A stretch of DNA of 45,686 nucleotides from Rhodopirellula sp. (GTDB taxonomy: Bacteria; Planctomycetota; Planctomycetia; Pirellulales; Pirellulaceae). The notes below the pieces were generated by a model, which did no database searches, was not told the DNA's origin, and saw nothing but the letters and a program-made list of their open reading frames with translations. A program made the translations under genes and the position numbers. Below, one piece after another: positions 9,700-19,400 of this stretch (its first letter is position 1; the number at the start of each line of letters is the position of its first letter). The DNA lies in assembly GCA_002690925.1 (NCBI GenBank), contig NZGD01000047.1, positions 1-45,686 on the forward strand. The letters run 5' to 3'.

Positions 9700-10620
9700 A
9701 TGAAACGCTGCTCTCACAAATCGCTTCTCACCTCAATGCTCACCTTTTTGGTGTTTTGGGCCGGCAGTACAGTCGCAATAGGGGAGCAGAGTGACAAAGC
9801 TAGCGAACCTAAGACTTCGGGGATTATAGATGTAGAGCTTGTTGAGCAAGCTGAACTTCCGGGCGACAAGGCAGTGAACAAAAATGCACGCTTTTCTCTT
9901 CTGGGCTCGCCGAAATCAACAGCCGCCGCGTCTGGCCCGGTCCCTTCAGGACTGAAGCCGGATGCTAATCCTGCTCCCCTCGTCGAAGCTCTCGAGGAAA
10001 AGACAACGGTGGTCTCACCACCCCGGCAAAAAGCATTCAGCTCTCAGCTTGGACGAGGTCCTGGTTCGAGCTCCAAAGGCGAAGACTACTGGCAGCCCGT
10101 TTCCGGCACGGCTGAAGCCGTTGAGTATGAAGATCTGGATGCTGAGACATCGCGGGACCGCTTCAATGCAGATAGCATCCAAAACCTTCGTAAGCCTATG
10201 AGAGATATTCGGATAGTGGCTGAGGAAAATGCTAACGCACCGAAGGATCTGGCGGCCCGCTTCATGGTGAAAGAGCCTGTTCTGAAAATCGTCGCTGCTG
10301 GTATTAGCCCGCCACAGCCGGACCGATATCCAATTGAGCTTAGGCATCGCCCACTTTATTACGAGCAACCGCATCTTGAGAGATGTGGTCGTAGCTGCGG
10401 TTTTGCGCAGAACGCAATTTCCGCGGGACAGTTCTGCATGAAGACATTTTTTCTTCCGTACCACATGTGCAAAACAAAACCTGGGTGCCCGATCGCCAGC
10501 AGTGGTGACTGCCTGAGTTGCAAGCCATATTCACTGAACTGCAATGTATTACCATTGAGCTACAAAGGCATGGCAAGCGAAGCCGCTGCCTTTGCTGGTT
10601 TTACATTTCTGCTGCTCTAA
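9700..10620 (+). CDS. Secreted protein with Cys-rich C-terminus, planctomycete family
   Basis: 306 residues starting at ATG 9700. Residues 1-29 form a signal peptide (basic start, hydrophobic run TSMLTFLVFWAGSTVAIG). The middle (30-215) is polar, Pro/Ser/Glu-rich and probably disordered. The C-terminal ~95 residues hold a compact domain starting RHRPLYYEQPHLERCG. From memory, this resembles a planctomycete-only motif (RPLYFE..NLER) found in uncharacterised secreted proteins. The domain has eight Cys (in ERCGRSC, FC, MC, GC, DC, SC and NC), suggesting disulfides outside the cytoplasm. The gene ends 34 bp before the SecA-like gene on the same strand, so co-transcription is likely. Function unknown. 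Confidence 0.8.
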   Translation: MKRCSHKSLLTSMLTFLVFWAGSTVAIGEQSDKASEPKTSGIIDVELVEQAELPGDKAVNKNARFSLLGSPKSTAAASGPVPSGLKPDANPAPLVEALEEKTTVVSPPRQKAFSSQLGRGPGSSSKGEDYWQPVSGTAEAVEYEDLDAETSRDRFNADSIQNLRKPMRDIRIVAEENANAPKDLAARFMVKEPVLKIVAAGISPPQPDRYPIELRHRPLYYEQPHLERCGRSCGFAQNAISAGQFCMKTFFLPYHMCKTKPGCPIASSGDCLSCKPYSLNCNVLPLSYKGMASEAAAFAGFTFLLL

Positions 10621-10654
10621 CATGGCGTGATCAAATGCAAGTACACGTTTCAAC

Positions 10655-12394
10655 ATGAGTTTTGGTCATCTGCATCGCGCCGGCCTTTCCATCGAACTGT
10701 CACGAGAACGGATGAATGCAGCATGTGCGGAACACCTAGGCTTTGAGATTCGCCCCAACCAATGGAATGCATCACGTCTTCTCGTTGATCGCTGCATTGT
10801 GGAGATGCCTACTGGTGAAGGCAAAACACTCACCACATTTCTTGCTGCATGCTCTCTTGCGGCTACTGGCAAGACAGTACTCATCGCAACCGCGAACGAT
10901 TATCTCGCGTCACGCGATGCGGGGTGGATGTCGAAGCTTTACAAATCTGTCAGCTTAAGTGTGTCGAGCGTTACAGCATCAACCCCACAACAGGGACGTT
11001 CCAAGACTTACAAACACGACATCGTCTATGGAACACTACGCGAGTTTGCGTTTGACTTCCTGCGTCATTCGCTCGAACGAAGGAAAAAGCAACCTTCGAA
11101 TATACCTCACTCTGAATTTCCCAAAGACATTCTGATCATCGATGAAGCAGATAGCATCTTAATTGATGAAGCTCGCACTCCGATGATCATTACGGCTCCA
11201 ACAACTCGCGTTGACCAAGCAAAAGAGTCCTGTTATCGCTGGGCAAGTAACGCAGCCAAAGAATTCCAACGCTCTCGTGATTATGTGCGAATTGATGGTT
11301 CAGGGTTGATTGCTTTGACACAAACGGGCCGCAAACGCGCAATCGCGACCGCGATGCCCACCGCAATCGCAACGCTGACCACAACCGAGATCCTGCATGC
11401 ACTCGAGCGTGCGATTCTGGTCAACGAGACCCTTCACCGAGACATCCACTATGTCCTACATGAAGACTGTGTCCAACTTGTAGACGAATATACCGGACGC
11501 CGTACAGCAGATCGCAACTTTGGTGGTGGCGTTCAACAAGCCATCGAAGCTAGAGAAGGGCTTGCTTTAACACGAGAGTCAGAGCCGATCGCCCGAATTT
11601 CTGTACAGGACTTTGTAGCAAGATTCAGGCACTTGGCTGGTATGACAGCTACCGCTTGGGAAGATCGTGATGAACTGCAGCGCGTCTACGATGCCAAAGT
11701 TCATCGAGTACGTCCCCACCGTCGCTCCCAACAGGTCCTGATGCCTCCAGTGGCCTGCCGGTCACTTGGAGAGAAGTGGACCCGCATTGCCAATGAAACA
11801 GCGAAGATGATTGCAACGAATCGATCGGTGCTGATCGGAACACGCACCATCACTCAATCAGAAGAGCTCAGCACGCAACTCAGCGAGAAAGGAATCTCTC
11901 ATGTGGTCCTCAATGCTCGCAATGCTGCTTCAGAAGCTCAAATCATCGCCGAAGCAGGTCAAGCTGGCCGGGTAACCGTTGCCACAAATATGGCAGGCCG
12001 TGGCACGGACATTCGATTGTCCGAGGAGGTGAGGAAAGCTGGTGGTATGCATGTTATTGTCAGCGAGGCTCACGCTGCATCCCGGATTGATCGTCAGTTG
12101 ATCGGCCGCAGCTCCCGTCAAGGAGACCCTGGCTCAGCTCGACTCTTCATCAGCGCTGCGGACGAAATTTTGGCTCAGGCATACGGTGAGGAGCAAGCAG
12201 CGAAATTCCTGTTGGCAGCGGAGCGTGGGTCGATCAGGTGGTTGCTTCCCAAGGTACTCGCCGCCCAAAAACGTGTTGTCCGAATGCACCGCAACGAGCG
12301 AGCTGAGCTGACTGCTCGCGACGAAAGCCTGGCGGATGCAATGCTATCACTGGGCCTGAACCCCCACCTGGACCCCCTCCACGAGAGCCACTAA
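10655..12394 (+). CDS. Short SecA-like translocase ATPase
   Basis: 579 residues from ATG. SecA drives preproteins through SecYEG using ATP. SecA motifs in order: Walker A EMPTGEGKT (50-58); YGTLREFAFDFLR (125-137), matching the SecA YGTNNEFGFDYLRD region; Walker B/DEAD LIIDEADSILIDEARTP (~160-176); a PPXD-like stretch including IHYVLHEDCVQLVDEYTGR; HLAGMTATA (SecA has LAGMTGTA); NMAGRGTDIRL; and QLIGRSSRQGDPGSA in NBD2. Only ~72 residues follow NBD2, enough for the start of the helical scaffold (AQKRVVRMHRNERAEL). The rest of the scaffold, the wing domain and the Cys-rich zinc tail are absent; normal SecA is ~830-950 residues. It is probably a paralogue, not the housekeeping SecA. The companion secreted-protein gene lies just upstream. 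Confidence 0.85.
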   Translation: MSFGHLHRAGLSIELSRERMNAACAEHLGFEIRPNQWNASRLLVDRCIVEMPTGEGKTLTTFLAACSLAATGKTVLIATANDYLASRDAGWMSKLYKSVSLSVSSVTASTPQQGRSKTYKHDIVYGTLREFAFDFLRHSLERRKKQPSNIPHSEFPKDILIIDEADSILIDEARTPMIITAPTTRVDQAKESCYRWASNAAKEFQRSRDYVRIDGSGLIALTQTGRKRAIATAMPTAIATLTTTEILHALERAILVNETLHRDIHYVLHEDCVQLVDEYTGRRTADRNFGGGVQQAIEAREGLALTRESEPIARISVQDFVARFRHLAGMTATAWEDRDELQRVYDAKVHRVRPHRRSQQVLMPPVACRSLGEKWTRIANETAKMIATNRSVLIGTRTITQSEELSTQLSEKGISHVVLNARNAASEAQIIAEAGQAGRVTVATNMAGRGTDIRLSEEVRKAGGMHVIVSEAHAASRIDRQLIGRSSRQGDPGSARLFISAADEILAQAYGEEQAAKFLLAAERGSIRWLLPKVLAAQKRVVRMHRNERAELTARDESLADAMLSLGLNPHLDPLHESH

Positions 12395-12727
12395 GTCGAC
12401 AAGACCTCAGCAAACACGATCGTCCAGGACCAGCAATCGCGTCTCCGAGAGATACTGGGACTTCAAACCGCCAAACTGTCCTGCGTTGTCAAAAGACAAC
12501 GGATGTAGCGACAAATAAACAGCAGGGGAAGAATGGGGAGCTTCTCTGGGCGTCCCATACTCAAATGCTGCGTTTTTTGCGGGTTTTTTCTACATTTCTC
12601 TAAAGCCTTGCGTACGCTTTGAATGATGGCAGGTGGTCTGGCAGCGATATGACGTTGCTCGGACCACTCGCTTTCCATTGCTAATCGTTTCTTGTCTTCT
12701 CTTCGAACTTGGCTTTGCAGCACAGCT
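12395..12727. other. Gene-free stretch after the SecA-like gene
   Basis: No convincing coding sequence. T-rich runs occur at about 12571-12592 (TTTTTTGCGGGTTTTTT), but I found no stem before them good enough to call a terminator. A 100-codon minus-strand frame here overlaps the start of the next gene and has no recognisable features. Confidence 0.4.
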
Positions 12728-14317
12728 ATGACCTGTCCATTGAACGCAAAAATTGCCGTTTTCACTGTCTGTACACTGCTGCCGATTTCATCGCCAGCAC
12801 ATGCTCAAGAGGGCAACTGCTTCGAGCCCACCTATCGGTTGGAATGCGAAACAGTGATGCAGCCTCAGACTGTCCAGAAGTATCGACTCTCTTACGAAAC
12901 AGAATATGTGCCGCAGGAAGTCACGAGCTATCGCCCGGTCCTGAAAACGCGCACCGAACAACGTGAATACAAGGTCGCGAAACCGATCGTTGAAACTAGC
13001 TATCGTGAAGAGCGGTACACCGTGTGGAAGTCGGTAACGGAGACAAGTTATCGGGACGAAACCGTAACCCAGACCAAGTACGTGACGGAAACGGCTGAGC
13101 GAGAAGAGCAATACACCACGTACAAACCTGTCGTTGAAACCTCCTATCAGGAACAGCAGTACGCTGTGCAGAGACCCGTTATCGAGACGCAATACCAGAC
13201 GCAGCAGTACGCGGTTCAACGACCAGTGGTACAGACGCGGTACCAGACGCAGCAATACACATCCATGCTACCGGTCACGACCATGCAAACGCAGACAGTT
13301 GACCAAGGCGGTTATGTTGCGCAGCAAGTCGTGCAACCGGGTCGTACTTCCTATTCCCTAAACTATGCACGCGATGCAAACGGCAACAATAGTGGGCTAA
13401 TCTGGACACCACAAACAAGTCCGGCAACCGTGCAAACTCAGTACAGCTACCGCCCGAACTTGGTTACTCAAAAGGTGGCAAAGACCAATTATGTGCCTCA
13501 GGTGCAGCAAGTCCAAGTTCCGGTTCAGGTGCAAAGCATGCAGACCGAAGTCCTTTCGCAGCAAGTACCAGTACAGGTCCAACGGATGCAAACACAAATG
13601 GTCACGCAAAAAGTTCCCGTCCAAACCACACGCATGGTTGCAACAACGCAAGTGCGCAAGGTGCCTTACACGGTTCAACGTCCAATCACAGAGACCATTA
13701 CCCGCAAAGTCCCTGTTGAACAGCAACGATGGGTCAGCGAAGAGCGAGTCCGGAAAGTGCCTGTTCAGACGACCCGCACGATCTACGAAACCCGAAAACA
13801 GCCAATCGAAGTTCAATACTACGAGCAAGAGGCAGTCACAAGAACCGTCATGAAACCGGTCACTCGTCAAAAGTACGTTCCCTACACAGAAACCATCATG
13901 GTGCCGAAACAGGTCGTGCAAAGAGTTCCTCTTTCCTACACTGATCCGTTTGGGGCTGCAGTGGTGAGCGGATATTCATCGTTTGGAACGCCTGAAAAAA
14001 CCGCTGCAACTGAAAGCGAAACGGCCCTGCCTATTGGCAATTCGATCCTGCAACCCAACCCTACGGTTGCTCCTGCAGAAGAAGAGACACCTCGAACACG
14101 CATGCAGAAGATCGAGATAGGACAACCCATCAGCGAATCAGAATCGAATGGTGACAAAACGAACGCGTCCATGGACACTGAGGAAGAACTACTTCCACCT
14201 GTTCAGGGCTCAGGGGACGATCGCTCTGGGAGCAAAACCACCGAGGATGGTTCAGCTAGAGGCAGCAAAGCAGGCTGGAAAATCCACTGGAACCCCTCGC
14301 TCGCGCGAGAAGCTTGA
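12728..14317 (+). CDS. Secreted protein made of 16-residue Gln/Val/Thr/Tyr repeats
   Basis: 529 residues from ATG 12728; an in-frame TTG at 12692 adds 12 residues but gives a poorer signal peptide. The signal peptide runs to about SSPAHA-QEG. Two repeat blocks follow. The first (around 13020-13270) has units such as YTTYKPVVETSYQEQQ and YAVQRPVIETQYQTQQ. The second (around 13560-13810) has VPVQVQRMQTQMVTQK, VPVQTTRMVATTQVRK, VPYTVQRPITETITRK and VPVEQQRWVSEERVRK. All these units are exactly 16 residues. Alternating polar and beta-branched residues suggest repeated beta hairpins, perhaps a fibre or envelope protein. The ~130-residue C-terminal tail is low complexity and charged. Similar V-P-V/Y repeat proteins occur in planctomycetes without known function. 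Confidence 0.8.
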   Translation: MTCPLNAKIAVFTVCTLLPISSPAHAQEGNCFEPTYRLECETVMQPQTVQKYRLSYETEYVPQEVTSYRPVLKTRTEQREYKVAKPIVETSYREERYTVWKSVTETSYRDETVTQTKYVTETAEREEQYTTYKPVVETSYQEQQYAVQRPVIETQYQTQQYAVQRPVVQTRYQTQQYTSMLPVTTMQTQTVDQGGYVAQQVVQPGRTSYSLNYARDANGNNSGLIWTPQTSPATVQTQYSYRPNLVTQKVAKTNYVPQVQQVQVPVQVQSMQTEVLSQQVPVQVQRMQTQMVTQKVPVQTTRMVATTQVRKVPYTVQRPITETITRKVPVEQQRWVSEERVRKVPVQTTRTIYETRKQPIEVQYYEQEAVTRTVMKPVTRQKYVPYTETIMVPKQVVQRVPLSYTDPFGAAVVSGYSSFGTPEKTAATESETALPIGNSILQPNPTVAPAEEETPRTRMQKIEIGQPISESESNGDKTNASMDTEEELLPPVQGSGDDRSGSKTTEDGSARGSKAGWKIHWNPSLAREA

Positions 14318-14507
14318 TTCATTCGACTGACTCTGGTTTTGCATCATGGCAAAAGCCAGCAGGCTTCACAGAATCATTTCAAATGCCCCAAAACAAACGA
14401 ATCTAACTGATCGCAATTGCAGCTTTGCGATGCAGCACTTTGATGCCAATCGACCTTCTTCGCTGACAATCCCGAGCTTCCTATGGAGCTTGCCCGACAA
14501 GCGTCCT

Positions 14508-14552
14508 GCGCTGGCCTCGTGTACAAGGTAGCGTCTTACGCAACGCCAGCGC
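14508..14552. repeat. Inverted repeat between convergent genes
   Basis: GCGCTGGC at 14508-14515 is matched by GCCAGCGC at 14545-14552, an 8-bp perfect inverted repeat with a 29-bp loop. It lies between the convergent repeat-protein and prepilin peptidase genes. It could be a two-way terminator or a dispersed palindromic element; there is no T-tract. Confidence 0.4.
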
Positions 14553-14561
14553 GTGACGAAT

Positions 14562-15878
14562 TCAGCGATAGAACAGTGCTGTCTTAATTAAACGCCAGAC
14601 GAAAAGCATGAAGGCCATCAGCCCCAGCATGGCAATGCAGAGCCAAAGTAAAGTTGAGCCAAACATCAACAGATTCGCTCGCAGCCAATCCTGATAGACA
14701 CTGTCCCAAAACACGATTGTCAACATCGTTCCGGCGCAGAGGTAAGGTCCATAGGGCGTCTGCGTATCGCTTGTGATTACGTAACGAATCAGAACGATCG
14801 CGATCGCTGCAAAGGGTGACAGGAAAAACGCAATCAAGACGGCCTGCCAGCCGACAAAAGCACCAATCATCGCCATCAACGTGACATCACCAAACCCCAT
14901 GGCCTCAATCCTCAAGGCCCAAGTAGCAACGATACGAATCGACCAGATGGCACCACCTCCAGCGGCGAGTCCCACCAAGGCAGTGAAGAGACCATGCCAA
15001 TGTTGTTCTCCGACACCCCAAACGGAGGCAACGATGCCACACCCGACGATCCACAACCCGAACAGAATCTTCCAGAATTGGTGATGAAAAAGTCCATTAA
15101 AAAAATGCCGGACCGCTCTTTGGAAACCGCGACGTCGCAAAATCGCACCACTCCAACGCCTATCGCACAAGGCAAAGCACCAAGCAGTCCAAATCCCCAA
15201 GCCCCAGACTAAACCACGTTCACCAAACCAACTCTGGTTCCCACTGAACCATGGTGCATCGAAAGTGGTAGGCCGATAGATAGCAACCTCACCATTCTGC
15301 AAGAAGCTGATCGTGGGCATGAATGGGAGGGTCCCCAACCCATTACCAGCCCCCGTTATCAAAGTGGCTGCAAATAGCAAACCGAGCAGAGTGCCGGGAA
15401 TGGTAATCAAGTCAGGAATGATCCTTTCATCAAAATCAATGAAAGTCGCTGCCACCATGAGAATGAAAAGAATTGCATGAGCAAAAAACAGCGAGTTCGC
15501 ATAGGGCGTGAAATCAGCCAGTACCTCAGCAAGCCTCATTCTTGCCGGCAAGAGTTCACCACTTTGCGTTTCAAATTGAAAGAGCCAGACCAGTGAGACC
15601 GCAGTCCCCAACTCAATCAGTAAAGGTCGAATCCAAAAGCCTCGACCGTGCACCTTTGATTCACGCCGCAGAAAGCACCATCCAACGACAGGCAACCGAT
15701 CCCAGAAAGTGCGAGGAGTTGCAGCATCGGGACGCGGACCCCAAGGAGAAATAGGACGAGGATTGAAGTAGGCGAACCGATAGATCATCCAGTTTGCCAA
15801 CGCTCCGCCAAACAATCCAAACACTGCCACGAAGACACATTGATTCTCGAAAGTCAGGTCGAGCCAAACGGAGCGCAT
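14562..15878 (-). CDS. Prepilin peptidase (A24) without the zinc cysteines
   Basis: 438 residues from ATG 15878; a TTG-started extension to 15986 lacks membrane features. The A24 family cleaves, and often N-methylates, type IV prepilins at the inner membrane. It is an aspartyl protease with one Asp after the second helix and one in a GxGD motif. Both are visible: FDERIIPDLITIPG and MGFGDVTLMAMIGAF. The N-terminal region keeps the fold pattern (WDRLPVVGWCFLRRESKVHGRGFWIRP) but lacks the two CxxC pairs of PilD-type enzymes. A ~110-residue polar insert separates the two catalytic regions, making the protein longer than the usual 250-290 residues. At least seven hydrophobic segments are present. 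No pilin gene is nearby. Confidence 0.85.
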   Translation of the reverse strand: MRSVWLDLTFENQCVFVAVFGLFGGALANWMIYRFAYFNPRPISPWGPRPDAATPRTFWDRLPVVGWCFLRRESKVHGRGFWIRPLLIELGTAVSLVWLFQFETQSGELLPARMRLAEVLADFTPYANSLFFAHAILFILMVAATFIDFDERIIPDLITIPGTLLGLLFAATLITGAGNGLGTLPFMPTISFLQNGEVAIYRPTTFDAPWFSGNQSWFGERGLVWGLGIWTAWCFALCDRRWSGAILRRRGFQRAVRHFFNGLFHHQFWKILFGLWIVGCGIVASVWGVGEQHWHGLFTALVGLAAGGGAIWSIRIVATWALRIEAMGFGDVTLMAMIGAFVGWQAVLIAFFLSPFAAIAIVLIRYVITSDTQTPYGPYLCAGTMLTIVFWDSVYQDWLRANLLMFGSTLLWLCIAMLGLMAFMLFVWRLIKTALFYR

Positions 15879-16401
15879 AGGCAGAAATCCACATCGTGAT
15901 GAGGGACGACCGGCATTGGTCGTTGTCGCAGTCCCGTCCCTAGCATAGCTTCCCGTGATGCCTGCCCGTAGTGGGTCGAAAACCAATCTCAGCAGAACAG
16001 TAAGAACCTCGCCGAAAAAAATTCTTCGATACTCAAAACGACATTCAGAACGACAGAACCGGCAACAGACAGCCGGGGAGGACTGAAAGGTGCCACAAAC
16101 GGCCTTTTGACCGCCGTAAGAGTTTGACTGAAACCAGCACCAACACTAGGCTATTGTGGAAGGAAGAGGGCCATTGACCGACGAATTGTCGCGATGGTTG
16201 CTCGGCCTCCCGCCCGCCCATTTCAGGGCTACCCACAGCGCATCCCCACGCTGTTGGATTGGCTTTGTTACTGACTTCATGTTTCCTAACTGAGCTTGGC
16301 AAGGTGGTTCATTCCGCTGACAGTATGAAACCTTCGGATTAAACCGACACTCGGTCGAGTTTCAACGCGAAGTTTTCTTCCGCCTCGTTGCTCACAAGAA
16401 A
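15879..16401. other. Divergent intergenic region
   Basis: 523 bp between the prepilin peptidase (minus) and the large cytochrome protein (plus). It holds a short inverted repeat, CCGGC at 16059-16063 and GCCGG at 16072-16076, and one candidate plus-strand promoter (listed separately). The small ORFs here lack family features. Confidence 0.4.
16124..16152 (+). promoter_or_regulatory. Candidate sigma70-like promoter
   Basis: TTGACT (16124-16129), a 17-bp spacer, then TAGGCT (16147-16152). The -35 box is good and the -10 box poor. It points toward the 1726-codon gene and would leave a leader of about 250 bases. Confidence 0.2.
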
Positions 16402-19400
16402 TTGAATTTACATCCAAGAGTCCGAATCGTGCTCCCAAAAATCGACCGTCATTTAATCGCAGCCTTGTGTTGCACTTTACTGACAACGTCCTGCCTACGT
16501 GCTGAGGAACCAGCCAGCGCAGACGCACCACCAACCTTGGCTGTCAGTTTCACCAACGATGTAAGGCCGATATTCAGCCAGCACTGTTACGGTTGCCACC
16601 AAGGCGCAAAGCAACTCGGTTCGTACTTGATGACCGACTTCAATGCGATGGTAAAGGGCGGCGAGACAGCGCAGACAGCAGTGGTCCCTGGGAAACCGGA
16701 CGAGAGCTATCTATTCCAACAGATAACGCCGGTCGATGGACATGCAGAAATGCCCGACGAGCCGTTCAGTCCACTCAACGACGTCGAACTAGAAACGATA
16801 CGCAAATGGATTCTTCAAGGGGCCAAGAATGATTCCGTCGCTGATGACGGACCAAAATACACACCTGATAATCCACCGGTTTACATCGGCCAGCCATCGC
16901 TCTCATCGATCGATGTATCTCCCGACGGCAGTAAAATCGCTGCCGCAGGTTTCCACGAGGTGGTCGTTTTAGATTCAGACACTGGTGAACGCGTTTCTCG
17001 ATTGGTTGGAATGAGCCCGCGAATCAACAGTGTAAGGTTCTCGCCAGACGGCAAACGCCTGGCTGCCATTGGCGGGACTCCAGCCGTACGAGGCGAGGTT
17101 CAAATATGGGATCTTGAAACCCAAAAACTAAGTCTTTCGCGATCGGTCACGTATGACTCGCTGTGCGGTGCAAGTTGGTCACCCGATGGCAGCAAACTTG
17201 CTTTTGGTGCAACCGACAATGTAGTTCGCGCGATCGACACGAGCTCTGGAGAACAGATTCTGTTTCAAGGGGCGCACAATGACTGGGTGCGTGATACGGC
17301 GTTCACCCCCGATGGCAAGCATGTGATCTCGGTCGCGCGAGACATGTCATGCAAACTTACCGAAGTCGAAACGGAACGATTCATCGACAACATTACCTCG
17401 ATCACTCCGGGAGCACTCTCCGGGGGCTTGAGCAGCGTGAAGGCTCATCCTGAGCGAAATGAAATTTTTGTAGGTGGCGCAGATGGCATTGCCAAGGTCT
17501 ACCGCGTTTTCCGTCAAACAGCTCGCAAGATTGGAGATGACGCAAACCTGGTTCGCAAATTCCCTGCGTTACCCGGACGTATTTCAAGTGTTGTGATTAA
17601 CTCCGACGCAACACGCTTGGCCGCTGCTGCGACATTGGATGGCAAAAGCGAAATTCGAGTGTGGAAATATGATTTTTCGAGCGAGACTTCTCCCGAACTG
17701 AAGAAGATCCAAGCCAAACGGGTCGCTGACCGCAACGCAGAGGAGAAGAAGCAACTCGAGAATCACCTCAACTCGAAAATCACGGAAATCAGCAAGTTCT
17801 CGGTCGACAATGCTGCAGTCTTCGCGATCGCATTCGGCAAAGACGACGCTTTGCTAATTGCCGCAGCCGACGGAAAAATACGGCGGCTTGATTCGGAGGG
17901 AAATCTGACTGGAACGTTCGATGTTTCCAAGGTGGCTGATGATGCAAAGTTGGCAACGTCAAGCTTTGATGCCAAAGCATGGAACAACCAACTTAAACGC
18001 AAAACCAAAACGACCACGCCATCCGTTGCCAAGACCCAAGTTGACCCAGCCCAAGACGTCACCAAGGTGCTGATCAGTCCAAGCCAGATTGAACTGGATT
18101 CGCCGTACGCTTACACACAGCTTGTCGTTACTGCAGTCATGAGCGATGACAGCACCCGTGATATCACGCGCAATGCCGACATCACCATCCCCTCTTGGGC
18201 CACAATTACCCCGAGAGGTGTTCTTCGTGCAGCCGGCAACGGCCAAGGAGACGTCACCATCAGTTACGGTGGTATCGCTTCCAAGATCAACATGATTGCC
18301 AGGGGCATCACGCCGGAAAAAGCTGATGCTGCCAATCATGGATCGGTTGACTTCATTCGTGACGTGGGACCGATCCTCAGCCGACTTGGCTGCAATCAAG
18401 GAACCTGCCACGGGGCTCAGAAAGGCAAGAATGGTTTCAAACTTTCGCTTCGCGGGTACGACCCGGTTTATGACCTTCGAGCACTCACGGACGACCTTGC
18501 GGCCCGTCGGATCAACCCAGCTTCGCCAGACGAATCACTAATGCTCCGCAAACCGCTTGGCCTGTCACCGCACCAGGGTGGTGTATTGATGGAAAAAGGT
18601 GACCCCTACCACACTGTGTTGCAAAGATGGATTGCGGACGGCAGCCAACTGAATCTTGAATCCTCTCGGGTCACTCGCATCGAGATATTCCCTACCAATC
18701 CTGTCGTGCAACGCATTGATGCAGAGCAACAAGTCAGAGTGATCGCGTACTATGAAAACGGTGAGCAACGCGACGTAACACAAGAAGCTTTCATCGAAAG
18801 CGGCAACACCGAAACAGCAAGCGTGGACAAGAGTGGACTACTCTCTGCGATACGACGTGGTGAAGCTGCGATTCTGGCGAGATATGAAGGTGCCTATGCA
18901 GCAACCACTCTAACCGTGATGGGCGAACGGGATGGCTACAAGACCGTCTCGGTCGAACAATGGACTGACATCGACAGATTGGTTGCTAACAAGTGGCAGA
19001 GAGTGAAAGTAATCCCAAGTGGAATGTGCGACGATTCGACATTCCTGCGGCGAGTACATCTTGACCTAACGGGACTGCCACCAAGCAGCGAACAAGTACG
19101 AAACTTCCTTGCGGACGAGACACCTACCCGCGAGAAGCGTGCCAGTGTCATCGATGAATTGATTGGCAGTGAGCCGTACATTGACTACTGGACCAACAAG
19201 TGGGCCGACCTTCTGCAGGTCAATCGAAAGTTTCTCGGTGTCGAGGGCAGCACAAAGTTCCGAGAGTGGATACGGACCGCGATCGCTGAGAACCGACCTT
19301 ACAATGTTTTTGCGGAGCAGGTCCTGACCGCCACCGGCTCAAACAATGACAACCCGCCCGCTTCGTATTACAAAGTGCTGCGGACACCTGAAAACACCAT

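Noticed and set aside
12463..12765. 100-codon minus-strand ORF
   Set aside because: Overlaps the start of the 16-residue-repeat gene and has no recognisable features.
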